From: Methanoregulaceae archaeon UBA467
GTDB lineage: Archaea > Halobacteriota > Methanomicrobia > Methanomicrobiales > Methanospirillaceae
DNA length: 41,413 nucleotides
NCBI GenBank assembly: GCA_002503825.1
Contig: DASP01000010.1
Coordinates: 1-41,413, forward strand
Reading direction: 5' to 3'
Position 1 is the first letter of the stretch. Each line of letters begins with the position of its first letter. The notes beneath the pieces are model-generated. The model saw only the letters and a list, made by a program, of their open reading frames with translations. It was not told the DNA's origin and searched no databases. The position numbers and the translations under genes were made by a program. Shown in pieces: positions 33,319-40,798 of this stretch.

Positions 33319-33792
33319 ATGGATTCTGTTCAATTAAAAATTCAGGAGCGGGCATTCCCCAGCAAGGGAAGAGCCCGGCTTCACGAGTCCCTGCTCGAAA
33401 AACTGGGTGTTTCAGAGGGAGACGAACTCGAACTGTACTGGAACGTCGAAGGAAAACCAGTCGTTGTGGCCGTTTTTGCCGATGCTCTCGTTGACGAAGG
33501 GCATATCAGGCTCAGCACAGAGGATATCGCAAGCCTCGGCGTCCCGGCAGGCACCATGATCACCGTCAAAAAGAGACCCCCACTGGCAGACCGTGTCAAA
33601 AAATCTGCATCAGATACTGCGGAAGGAGTAAAAGCCACCGTTTCGAAGGCCCCGGATTCCATAAAAGAAGGTGCCCAGAAGGCATCTGATAGCATCAAGG
33701 GCGGTGCCACCGCTGCAAAGGATACCCTGGAAAAGGGAGCCGAGACGGTTGCGAAAAAGATTGTCCCTGACAAAAGCGATAAAGACCTGTAA
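33319..33792 (+). CDS. Cdc48-N-like beta-barrel protein with repetitive helical tail
   Basis: 157 residues. Residues 1-85 resemble the N-terminal double-psi barrel of archaeal Cdc48/VAT: KGRARLHESLLEKLGVSEGD (short motif G-R-A-R-L.. followed by LGVSEGDELEL), VVVAVFAD, GHIRLSTEDIASLGVPAGT and a final TVKK strand. The AAA ATPase modules are absent. The tail (90-157) is a Lys/Ala-rich helix with loose 11-residue repeats (IKEGAQKASDS, IKGGATAAKDT), like LEA or phasin-type proteins. It is the first gene of the cluster at 33319-35344; 18 nt separate it from the next. Function unknown. Confidence 0.65.
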   Translation: MDSVQLKIQERAFPSKGRARLHESLLEKLGVSEGDELELYWNVEGKPVVVAVFADALVDEGHIRLSTEDIASLGVPAGTMITVKKRPPLADRVKKSASDTAEGVKATVSKAPDSIKEGAQKASDSIKGGATAAKDTLEKGAETVAKKIVPDKSDKDL

Positions 33793-33810
33793 TAGAGGCT
33801 GGGGTAGACA

Positions 33811-34194
33811 ATGGCTGATATTTGGGTTGTAATCGAAAACAGCTGGCCAATCATCCTCCTCTTTATCGGTCTTATCATCATCTATTTCATCGTCCGTGAA
33901 ATGCGCCTGATGTTCGTAAAGACCAAACTGGCCCAGATCGACCTCGAGAAGGAGAAGATCAACCTCATGAAAGCGGACATGGAGAAGAAAGGGCAACCGT
34001 TCTTCCGTGTGACCCCTGAAAAGCTCGAAGAGATCAGGGTCATCGACGATGAGAATGCCGTGCTGCAGACTGATATCTATGCCCGGCACAACGAGGTTGA
34101 GAAGCGGATTGAGCGGCTGGAGAGCAGGGTAAAATTAACCAAACTTGACAGAATGGTCGATAAAATCAGGAAAGAAGAGGAGCGATTGGGATGA
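33811..34194 (+). CDS. Membrane-anchored coiled-coil protein
   Basis: 127 residues. One N-terminal membrane helix (SWPIILLFIGLIIIYFIV), then a long charged coiled coil. A segment VIDDENAVLQ followed by YARHNEVEKRIERLESR looks like a degenerate relative of the IDEW element of the next three proteins. GAGGCTGGGG lies upstream. The stop overlaps the next ATG (ATGA). No known family; likely a membrane-bound scaffold component. Confidence 0.65.
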   Translation: MADIWVVIENSWPIILLFIGLIIIYFIVREMRLMFVKTKLAQIDLEKEKINLMKADMEKKGQPFFRVTPEKLEEIRVIDDENAVLQTDIYARHNEVEKRIERLESRVKLTKLDRMVDKIRKEEERLG

Positions 34195-34508
34195 GCGAAC
34201 TGTACGCGGATGAAACCGCAACGGGAACCGGTGAAGGTATTTCTTTTAAGGATACCCTGGCCGGGATTCCCCGTTACATCGACGACAGGCTGCCTTCAAT
34301 GGACAAGAAGCTTGACACCTATTTTGATTCCAATATTCCGGCAGTCATCGATGAATGGGGACTGGTGACGAGTGTTCACCTCTCTGACCTTGAGAGGCGT
34401 CTCGAGCGGGTGACCACGCAGATAAATCACCTTGAGAAAGGAAGAAAAGTCCTTGAAACCAGGGCGGAAAGCCTTGACAGGGAGATATCAAAGCTGGAGA
34501 AAAAATGA
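34191..34508 (+). CDS. IDEW-motif coiled-coil protein (copy 1)
   Basis: 105 residues, soluble. The element Y-F-D-x6-I-D-E-W-G-L lies at residues 44-58 (I53-W56), followed by HLSDLERRLERV and a strongly predicted coiled coil to the end. Before it a region GIPRYIDDRLPSMDKKLDTY echoes the element. No membrane helix, cysteine or catalytic motif. Overlaps its neighbours by 4 bp on both sides, so all are translated from one message. Confidence 0.65.
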   Translation: MSELYADETATGTGEGISFKDTLAGIPRYIDDRLPSMDKKLDTYFDSNIPAVIDEWGLVTSVHLSDLERRLERVTTQINHLEKGRKVLETRAESLDREISKLEKK

Positions 34509-34729
34509 AGGGATTTGACTCGTATATGGGGGGTTATCTTGACCGGCGGATGAAACTCCTCATAGATGAATGGGACCTCGCGACCAGGGGCGACCTGAAG
34601 GATTTTTATTCCAGGCTCCGTGTCCTTGAGGACGAGGCCAGGTCATGTGCAGGCTTTGAAGCCACTGCAGGGGCGAAGATGACCGAGCTCGAGAAGAGAA
34701 TACAGTACCTGAAGGAGAAGAGTAAATGA
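34505..34729 (+). CDS. IDEW-motif coiled-coil protein (copy 2)
   Basis: 74 residues, the shortest of the set. YLDRRMKLLIDEWDLATRG (residues 11-29) carries the shared element, followed by DLKDFYSRLRVLE and a helix ending QYLKEKSK. One cysteine (C38 region, RSCAGF). Lacks a membrane helix. ATGA overlaps at both ends. The strong likeness to the next protein (YLDRR...IDEW in both) shows local duplication. Confidence 0.65.
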   Translation: MKGFDSYMGGYLDRRMKLLIDEWDLATRGDLKDFYSRLRVLEDEARSCAGFEATAGAKMTELEKRIQYLKEKSK

Positions 34730-35067
34730 CGGTCACGGAAGCACTCCTTATTATCCTGCTGATCATCATCATCGGGTTTATCATCTACTATTATTTCAGG
34801 GGCTCATCCGGAAGGGTGCAGATTACACGACCCATGGAGAGCCGGGTGGACGAATACCTGGACCGGCGGTTTGAATCGATTATCGACGAATGGGCGCTTG
34901 TAAACAGGCAGAACGTTAAAAAATTCAAAAATGAGAAAGAGGGAGCCCTCGCAGCCGACGAAACACGCATGTCGTCGTTAAAGACCTTCGAGCAGGAGAT
35001 GGGCACCACCATTGCACAAATGGAGGAACGGATTGAAATTCTGGAAAAGCAAATCCCCGGGAAGTAA
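34726..35067 (+). CDS. IDEW-motif membrane-anchored coiled-coil protein (copy 3)
   Basis: 113 residues. N-terminal membrane helix (ALLIILLIIIIGFIIYYYF), then the element EYLDRRFESIIDEWALVN (I53-W56) and a coiled coil ending ERIEILEKQIPGK. It resembles copy 2 fused to an anchor like that of the 33811 gene. Its last 35 nt overlap the next gene in another frame. Confidence 0.65.
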   Translation: MTVTEALLIILLIIIIGFIIYYYFRGSSGRVQITRPMESRVDEYLDRRFESIIDEWALVNRQNVKKFKNEKEGALAADETRMSSLKTFEQEMGTTIAQMEERIEILEKQIPGK

Positions 35068-35344
35068 CCGTTACCAGAAAGAGGGCGGGGACCTTATCTC
35101 CCGTCTGAAGCGTGATATCCCGCGCCTGCGGAAACAGGGCGAGCCCCCGGAGAAGGACACCGGGAGTTTCTCCCGTTTTCTCTGCGACCTGTGCAATGAG
35201 CCGTTTGCATACAGTGAACTGCGGCAGTGCGTCCTCTGCGGCCGGTGGGCATGCCCGTCGTGCTGGACAGAGGAGTATTATGTCTGCAATTCCTGCAACG
35301 GTATGATCAGGCTCCACAGCCTGCAGGAAAACTGTAAAAAATAA
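35033..35344 (+). CDS. Eight-cysteine zinc-binding protein
   Basis: 103 residues from TTG 35033, chosen because GGAGG lies 6 nt upstream (35022-35026); an alternative TTG is at 35012. The basic N-terminal half precedes four C-x-x-C pairs: C51/C54, C66/C69, C74/C77 and C85/C88, suggesting two zinc sites in a FYVE or RING-like arrangement. No catalytic residues. It ends the cluster of IDEW genes and may bring the complex to a nucleic acid or protein. The poly-T terminator follows. Confidence 0.65.
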   Translation: MKFWKSKSPGSNRYQKEGGDLISRLKRDIPRLRKQGEPPEKDTGSFSRFLCDLCNEPFAYSELRQCVLCGRWACPSCWTEEYYVCNSCNGMIRLHSLQENCKK

Positions 35345-35360
35345 AAAATTCCAACAGATT

Positions 35361-35372
35361 TCTTTTTTTTTT
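35361..35372 (+). terminator. Poly-T terminator of the coiled-coil cluster
   Basis: TCTTTTTTTTTT, ten consecutive T, about 17 nt after the zinc-protein stop. Confidence 0.55.
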
Positions 35373-35740
35373 CATCCTCGCTTTTATTGCGGGCTAAAGA
35401 TATTCAACCTTTGAATTGGAGATGGATAGTCACGGAATCTCCGGCAGGAAGCCCATCGGGGGCGGCGAATTTTATCGTTTTGAGGGTAAGGGATGGAAGG
35501 CAGTTCCTGCATATTTAATCTGGAACAACAAAGCCGATTATTTTTCAATAAAACCGGAAACTTTCGGTAATCCGGCATGGACACACCAGTCAGGGCAGTT
35601 ACGCCGTTACCATTTCCTGATTATACAAATCTGTACCCGACCGCACACGGATAATAATCCAGACCACAAATGCCGTTCCCGGCAATGCATATATCAGAGA
35701 ATAACCAGATAATCTCTTTAGAAATCCGGGCGGCCCGACG
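35373..35740. other. Gap before the DedA gene
   Basis: About 370 bases. One ORF (35416-35712, 98 codons on the plus strand) begins with a weak start and has an unlikely C-terminal half; its first part (KGWKAVPAYLIWNNK) is protein-like but I cannot support a gene. No TATA box close to the DedA start is convincing. Confidence 0.35.
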
Positions 35741-36367
35741 ATGGTGGCAGATATTATTTCCCTTGTATTCCATGCCGACACGGAATTTGCATCCGTGATC
35801 CACGAGTACGGGATATGGATCTACCTGCTCATCTTCATCATCCTCTTTATCGAGTTCGGGGTCGTGTTCCTGCCCCTTACAGGGAATTCGCTCCTCTTTG
35901 TTGCCGGCATTGCTGCAGCGGACGGCTCGATCGATCTCTTATCCCTGTTTCTTGTCTCGGTCGTTGCTGTCTATGCCGGGTATGCATTCAGTTACTACAC
36001 GGGGAACTATTTCGGCCTGAAATTCCTGCAGGACCGGTATCCTTCGTTGTTTGACGAGTCTCACATTACCAGAACGACCGCTTTTTTCGACCGGTACGGA
36101 TCTGAAGCCATCATCTTTTCCCATTTCGTCCCGGTCGTCAGGAAATTTGCTCCTTTTATGGCAGGTATCTGGCAGATGGACCGGAAACAGTTTGTGCTCT
36201 ACAATGGTGCCGGTTCCTTCGTCTGGGTGACCCCGCTGGTCCTCGTAGGGTACTTCGCAGGAAAGTTGCCGTTCTTCCAGGCCATCCTCCCGTTCCTTAT
36301 GATAATTGTCGTCGTCACCATCGTGGTGTCGCTGGCGGTGTCGTTCTGGATGATGCGGAGGAAGTAA
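35741..36367 (+). CDS. DedA/SNARE-associated (VTT domain) membrane protein
   Basis: 208 residues, about five to six membrane segments. EFGVVFLPLTGNSLLFVAG, FFDRYGSEAIIFSHFVPVVRKFAPFMAGIWQM (with conserved R, F-V-P, R-x-F-x-P and A-G) and NGAGSFVWVTPL are the DedA pattern. DedA proteins are proton-dependent lipid or undecaprenyl-phosphate flippases in bacteria; archaeal members are little studied. The R of the usual SRFIP motif is replaced by H (SHFVP). Transcribed alone. Confidence 0.88.
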   Translation: MVADIISLVFHADTEFASVIHEYGIWIYLLIFIILFIEFGVVFLPLTGNSLLFVAGIAAADGSIDLLSLFLVSVVAVYAGYAFSYYTGNYFGLKFLQDRYPSLFDESHITRTTAFFDRYGSEAIIFSHFVPVVRKFAPFMAGIWQMDRKQFVLYNGAGSFVWVTPLVLVGYFAGKLPFFQAILPFLMIIVVVTIVVSLAVSFWMMRRK

Positions 36368-36576
36368 AGGGGGGTTTGGATTTGCAGGATCTGGTTCAGG
36401 TATGGATAACTGGATAAGAATTGAAGAAAACGTCTTTAATAATTATATCTGCGGAAATTAATCACCAGATAGAAGTTATTTGTTGAATCCCGGGATTCGC
36501 CGGAAGAACAGACATCACCTCCGGGAGAGGCCCGTGTATAATCTAACCGGGAGTATCAAATATTATTTATAAGGTA

Positions 36577-36593
36577 ACGTTGGTGTTCAACGT
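36577..36593 (+). promoter_or_regulatory. Inverted repeat at the serpin promoter
   Basis: ACGTTG (36577-36582) and CAACGT (36588-36593) around a 5-base spacer. It sits between the TATA box TTTATAAG (36566-36573) and the expected transcription start (about 36593), where a repressor would block initiation. Function inferred. Confidence 0.4.
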
Positions 36594-36610
36594 AAGAAGG
36601 GGATTTTTCC

Positions 36611-38191
36611 ATGAAAATATCTGTAGTCATCGTATGTGCGGCTTTTTTAATCTGTTTCCTTCCGGTATCGGGGCTGGACCTGTCCCGGTTTCCCGACCTG
36701 CAGGCAAAATATCCCGCACTGGATAGTAAGATCACCCGGACGACATTCGACGATGTGAAGGACAATTTCGTGAACAGGTCGACGGGAATGGAGGCGCTCA
36801 TCCAGAAGTTCCACGCGGGGCAGGGTAGCGGGGTCAGCCCGGTCCTGCCGGAGGTGGAACCGGAGAACTATCTGCCGGTACCGTTCCCGACCAGCAGCTA
36901 CAGTGATTTCATCTCGAAATACCTGCAGAACCCGGCGACCCACAACCCGGGTCCGGCCGGATCGCTCCTGGATAATCACGGAACCAAAAAGACGCTGCCT
37001 GATAAGCCGGTGCCAATCAATATCCCGGCGACAGGTGATACCGGGAAGAAGGTGGTGGAGGCCAACAACCAGTTTGCCATGGACCTCTATTCGGCAATGG
37101 TTGCCGAAAATCCCGGGAGTAACATCTTCTTTTCACCATGGAGCATCTCGTCGGCCCTTGCCGTCACCTATGAGGGAGCAGAAGGCACAACCGCGGATGA
37201 GATCCGGTCCGTGTTCCATTTCCCGGCCGAAGACGCGACGATGAGAAACGGATACAAAGAAATTACCGACGGGTTAAACAGTGGAAATTCCGGGTTTACG
37301 TTAAAGACCGCCAATGCACTCTGGGCCGGGAAGAACTACACCTTCCTCCCCTCCTACCTCGGCACGGCGGACCAGTATTACTCGGCCCGCGTGACCAACC
37401 TCGATTTTATGAACAGCCCCGATGAGTCGCGACAGACCATCAACCGGTGGGTTGAGGACCAGACCGCAAACAGGATCCGCGATCTGCTTCCGGCCGGGTC
37501 GATCGTCCCCGAAACCACGCTGGTAATCACCAATGCCATCTACTTCAAGGGAACATGGGCCACCCAGTTTAAAGAAGAAAACACCGCCAGCGAGAATTTC
37601 AGGGTTTCTCCGACGACGACCGTCCCGGTCCCGATGATGAAACAGACCGATGCAGGTGCAAAGTACTGGTACGCGGAGACCGGCTCCTTCCAGGTGCTCG
37701 GGATGCCCTATGCCAGCCAGGGTGGAAAAGAACTCTCCATGCTCGTGCTCCTTCCGACGGACGGTGACCTGGGCGGGGCGGAAGAGTCCCTCGATGCAGG
37801 GACACTGTCGGAAATACGCCAGGCCCTCGTCTACAAGCAGGTAAAGGTCTGGTTCCCGAAATTCAAACTGGAAACCGGCTACCAGATGGCCGATACGCTC
37901 TCGGAGATGGGGATGCCGTCGGCATTCAACCCGGGCCAGGCCGATTTCTCGGGCATGGACGGGACAAAGAGCCTGGCCATCTCGCAGGTGTTCCACAAGG
38001 CGTACGTGGACGTGAACGAGGAGGGCACCGAGGCTGCGGCCGCAACGGCGGTCCCGATGTACCGGAGCATGGAAATCCCGGCTGATCCGGTCCCCGTGTT
38101 CCGGGCCGATCATCCCTTCATCTTCCTCATACTGGACAACGAGTCAGGGAATATCCTGTTCATGGGAAGGGTGACGAACCCGGGCGAATGA
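36611..38191 (+). CDS. Secreted serpin with inhibitory-type hinge
   Basis: 526 residues. Signal peptide about 1-21; a 125-residue non-serpin extension; then the serpin fold from about residue 150 (NNQFAMDLYSAM, FSPWSISSALAVTYEGAEGTTADEI). NAIYFKGTWATQF and the FRADHPFIFLILDNESGNILFMGRVTNP end are typical. The reactive loop hinge E470-T479 (EEGTEAAAAT) has small residues at P12-P9 as in inhibitors. Counting from P17 the scissile bond falls at or beside R485-S486, hinting at trypsin-like targets. AAGGGG precedes the ATG. Serpins are known in a few archaea; this one would protect the cell from extracellular proteases. Confidence 0.92.
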   Translation: MKISVVIVCAAFLICFLPVSGLDLSRFPDLQAKYPALDSKITRTTFDDVKDNFVNRSTGMEALIQKFHAGQGSGVSPVLPEVEPENYLPVPFPTSSYSDFISKYLQNPATHNPGPAGSLLDNHGTKKTLPDKPVPINIPATGDTGKKVVEANNQFAMDLYSAMVAENPGSNIFFSPWSISSALAVTYEGAEGTTADEIRSVFHFPAEDATMRNGYKEITDGLNSGNSGFTLKTANALWAGKNYTFLPSYLGTADQYYSARVTNLDFMNSPDESRQTINRWVEDQTANRIRDLLPAGSIVPETTLVITNAIYFKGTWATQFKEENTASENFRVSPTTTVPVPMMKQTDAGAKYWYAETGSFQVLGMPYASQGGKELSMLVLLPTDGDLGGAEESLDAGTLSEIRQALVYKQVKVWFPKFKLETGYQMADTLSEMGMPSAFNPGQADFSGMDGTKSLAISQVFHKAYVDVNEEGTEAAAATAVPMYRSMEIPADPVPVFRADHPFIFLILDNESGNILFMGRVTNPGE

Positions 38192-38348
38192 AACAATATG
38201 AGAGGCGGGTAACAGGGGCACACATCGATGCAGGGGTCACTGGACATTTCAAGGCCAATGATCTCCTCCTGGTCTGACCGGGTCGCTGGGGAATAACCGG
38301 GATAACCTCTCCTCTCCCTCTCTTTTGAAACTCTGATAGGTCGGTAGA

Positions 38349-38618
38349 CTATCCCGAGTCCCTGCATACCTCATACCAGGGGTTTAATACCAGCCCGGTC
38401 CCGTTGCAGTTCCTGCAGCGGTACACATGTACCCCGCGACCGGGGAACGGTGCACCTCCGAGAAGAGTTTTACCGGCGTAATAGATGCGCTGGCATACAT
38501 TGATTAATCTTAAAAACGATTCTTTATTGCCGTTCCCCGCTTCATTCCCTTGCTTGCCGGCGTCGGATTGGGTGGGGGCGGTACTTCCAGGTTTTCTTAC
38601 GCACTTGCTTTGCTGCAT
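38349..38618 (-). CDS. Doubtful small ORF with a CxxC motif
   Basis: 89 codons. The C-terminal quarter reads like a protein (VYRCRNCNGTGLVLNPWYEVC, with C-x2-C-x-G-x-G as in DnaJ-type zinc centres), but the N-terminal part is low in complexity and no ribosome-binding site stands out. The ATG overlaps the end of the 38597-38749 frame, so it could be a remnant of a longer gene. Position just before the AT-rich island. Confidence 0.3.
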   Translation of the reverse strand: MQQSKCVRKPGSTAPTQSDAGKQGNEAGNGNKESFLRLINVCQRIYYAGKTLLGGAPFPGRGVHVYRCRNCNGTGLVLNPWYEVCRDSG

Positions 38619-38749
38619 GCGTGTTCCTCCTCGATGATGCGGGCCTCGCCTCGCTTCACCATGTTCTCCAGGACGATACTTTCGATGGGATGTCTCCGCT
38701 TGATCACGTCAGCGGTATCCCGGCGCAATACCAGAATGTTCTGTGACAT
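38597..38749 (-). CDS. Small hypothetical protein
   Basis: 50 codons from ATG 38749 (MSQNILVLRRDTADVI), chosen because GAGGAA lies 8 nt upstream; the frame can be read back to 38803. Charged, helix-like, no motif recognised. GC-rich codon use matches the host side of the junction. Might be an antitoxin-sized protein. Confidence 0.4.
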   Translation of the reverse strand: MSQNILVLRRDTADVIKRRHPIESIVLENMVKRGEARIIEEEHACSKASA

Positions 38750-38869
38750 TATGGATTCCTCATTTAACGATTTTAAATTCAATAGTCGATACGCTTCACC
38801 CAATAGTGGGCAAGGTTTGGAATTGCTTTCATAGAGAATAATCCCTCGTGATGTGCGGTGTGAAAATGT

Positions 38870-39013
38870 TCATGCAGGCACCTCGCACCTCTGCAGGTGT
38901 TCACGGACGGCCGTCCGGACCATCTCGTTGCGGTCGGGATAGACGCCTTTCTCTACGAGCAGGTCGATCTTTTCAACCTGCTTCTCAGGGAATCCTATCA
39001 GGATTCGCTTCAG
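38870..39013 (-). pseudogene. Ribbon-helix-helix (CopG-like) frame lacking a normal start
   Basis: Read on the minus strand, the frame gives LKRILIGFPEKQVEKIDLLV then EKGVYPDRNEMVRTAVREHL, a clear ribbon-helix-helix DNA-binding fold of about 45 residues. No ATG, GTG or TTG exists between the upstream stop and the fold; the candidate starts are CTG codons (39013, 39001). A TATA-like TTATACTATAAAACC (39018-39032, minus) sits too close for a leader. It may be a start-truncated pseudogene or use a rare codon. Divergent from the RHH gene at 39126. Confidence 0.5.
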
Positions 39014-39064
39014 TTTAGGTTTTATAGTATAACTAAAGATATATCATTAGTATAATAAATGTAT

Positions 39065-39086
39065 CTCTATAGTATATCTTATAGAG
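39065..39086 (+). promoter_or_regulatory. Inverted repeat, likely RHH operator
   Basis: CTCTATA (39065-39071) and TATAGAG (39080-39086) around an 8-base spacer, just upstream of the TATA box TTATTTAAAA (39095-39104). A second weaker pair, ACTAA-N10-TTAGT (39032-39051), lies on the other side. Ribbon-helix-helix proteins bind such dyads as dimers and commonly control their own genes. Confidence 0.45.
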
Positions 39087-39125
39087 TTACCATGTTATTT
39101 AAAAGAGGGAATTTACATTATTCTT

Positions 39126-39368
39126 GTGGCAATCATCAAAGGAAAGCCTAAACGACAATCTGGCTATAAACTCACCCAAGATCTTCTCTCAAAAATTGAT
39201 GTTACTGTTGAATCTGGGGAATTCCCTAACAAAACAGCTGTAGTTGAGGCCGCGCTCAGAGAATTTTTTACAAAAAAAGAACTTGATATTAGGATCCAAG
39301 ACCAGGTCAAGACATATTTAGAGAGTGAAGAAGGGAAAAAATTGATAAGAGACGCAATAAGTGGTTAA
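39126..39368 (+). CDS. Ribbon-helix-helix transcription regulator
   Basis: 80 residues from GTG 39126. The TATA box 27 nt upstream predicts a leaderless message beginning at this codon. QSGYKLTQDLLSKIDVTVES with EFPNKTAVVEAALREFF is the ribbon and two helices; the C-terminal tail is helical and acidic. It is probably the repressor of the four-gene unit. Last bases overlap the next gene by 8 bp. Confidence 0.75.
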   Translation: MAIIKGKPKRQSGYKLTQDLLSKIDVTVESGEFPNKTAVVEAALREFFTKKELDIRIQDQVKTYLESEEGKKLIRDAISG

Positions 39369-39993
39369 ATTGGAAAAAAGTTTGCATATTGTCGAGAAAA
39401 TTACGCAAATTATTATTAATTTATTCATCCTAGCGCCTCTTATAACATTTTTCCTTGCAGGGTTGGGTTCATATCTCGCAAATGGCGGCGATTTTTTCCT
39501 ATGGATAGCTGCAATCCCTGTATATGTTTGGATTATTTTAATTATAATTTCAATTTCAATATTAATCTTTAAAAGAAAACAGGAAGTTGACATTTCAAAA
39601 CATGATCTTCAGGAACGATATTCCTATTCACCGGATACTGAAATACTCTGTCAAGCTGAATATGGAACCTATACAGCAGCAAACGTGCCATATGATGGGA
39701 TTCTATGGCATATAAAAGCGCTAAACAATCCCAGTCTTGAAATGTTACGCGGGATAGATAAATATGACAGCCTATTAATTGAAATTCCTCCAAAATGTCC
39801 TGTGTGCAAATCGGATTTGTTCGAACGATTAAGTTTCTGGGGAGGGTTCTTGTGGGAATGTAAAAGATGTAGGTTTAAGAAACGAACTTCCCTTCCTTTT
39901 TTGATAGCTGCCAGTCATGCTTTAGCTGTAGCAAAATCAAAGATAAGGGACGACCTCGAAAAAAAAGATAAAAAACACCTTAAAGTTGGATGA
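39361..39993 (+). CDS. Two-helix membrane protein with zinc ribbon
   Basis: 210 residues from GTG 39361, overlapping the RHH stop. Two membrane helices (about 20-45, INLFILAPLITFFLAGLGSYL; about 48-70, FLWIAAIPVYVWIILIII). A cytoplasmic domain ends with C146-P-V-C149 and C167-K-R-C170, a zinc ribbon with an aromatic insert (SFWGGFLWE). No named family recognised. Likely an effector or sensor of the island; translation is coupled to both neighbours (ATGA to the AbiGi-like gene). Confidence 0.65.
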   Translation: MVKLEKSLHIVEKITQIIINLFILAPLITFFLAGLGSYLANGGDFFLWIAAIPVYVWIILIIISISILIFKRKQEVDISKHDLQERYSYSPDTEILCQAEYGTYTAANVPYDGILWHIKALNNPSLEMLRGIDKYDSLLIEIPPKCPVCKSDLFERLSFWGGFLWECKRCRFKKRTSLPFLIAASHALAVAKSKIRDDLEKKDKKHLKVG

Positions 39994-40730
39994 TTATGTC
40001 CCAAGGTTACATTTCCGAGATTTTATTTCATTTTGTGGGAAAAAATTTGCAAAAAGAAGAAGAGCAATATTGTTTACTAAAAAAAATTATTCAAGAGGGT
40101 TGGATTTCATCTCCTCCTCATGAACAGCGCATTTTTCCTGGGTCAGTTGAGATTGATTCTATGCAGTATCGAAAATTAGAGGAAATGATTAATCCTAAAT
40201 GTGTGTGTTTTTCTGATATTCCCATCAAAGAAATATCCCTTCATGTAAAAAAATATAGTAAATTCGGATTAGGCTTCACTCGTGATTTTTTACTCACAAA
40301 AGGGGCAAATCCGGTATTTTACATTGAAGAGAATTCAAATGCATTTGTTCAAATTAACGACAATGCCTACAATTTTATGAATAGAAAGGAATATTATCAG
40401 GAATATACAAGTAAGACAATCTGGTATTTTTTAATGAGATATTTGCAATATACCCAAAAATGTGCCGACGAAAATAATTTCGATACAGAATTTCAAGATA
40501 CTTTGAACATATTGCAATTTTTAATCACTGTTTTTAGTCATTTTAAACCATGGAATGATCAATTAGATGATAAAGACCCGAGTAATTTTTATTTTGAAAG
40601 AGAATGGAGAGCATTGAATAATATAAATTTTTCACTGTCTGATATTGCAATAGTATGTGTTCCAGAGAATTTTATTGATCGATTAAAAAAAGATTTTCCA
40701 GATTATTATGGGAAAATTGAACAGATGTAA
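39990..40730 (+). CDS. AbiGi-family (abortive infection antitoxin) protein
   Basis: 246 residues. The pattern SEILFHFVGKNL (8-20), CFSDIPIKEISLHVKKYSKFGLGF (C73, D76, H85), LTKGANPVFYI and a late EREWR (203-207) is that of the AbiGi family (PF10899), annotated as antitoxin of the lactococcal AbiG system. The partner AbiGii, a nucleotidyltransferase-like toxin, is not seen here. The conserved HF, F-x-D-I-P, ANPVFY and EREWR residues look like an active or ligand site. ATG 39996 is an alternative start. Codons are AT-rich. Confidence 0.75.
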   Translation: MIMSQGYISEILFHFVGKNLQKEEEQYCLLKKIIQEGWISSPPHEQRIFPGSVEIDSMQYRKLEEMINPKCVCFSDIPIKEISLHVKKYSKFGLGFTRDFLLTKGANPVFYIEENSNAFVQINDNAYNFMNRKEYYQEYTSKTIWYFLMRYLQYTQKCADENNFDTEFQDTLNILQFLITVFSHFKPWNDQLDDKDPSNFYFEREWRALNNINFSLSDIAIVCVPENFIDRLKKDFPDYYGKIEQM

Positions 40731-40798
40731 TAAGAAACCTGAAATCAGTATTGATTTATTTAATTAATTAGAATGTATAGATTGAATTTTTGGGAAAA

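Noticed and set aside
35416..35712. 98-codon ORF before the DedA gene
   Set aside because: Weak start, unlikely C-terminal half, and no match to a known motif.
37301..38113. 270-codon minus-strand ORF opposite the serpin
   Set aside because: Shadow of the serpin; composition arises from the GC-rich codons on the other strand.
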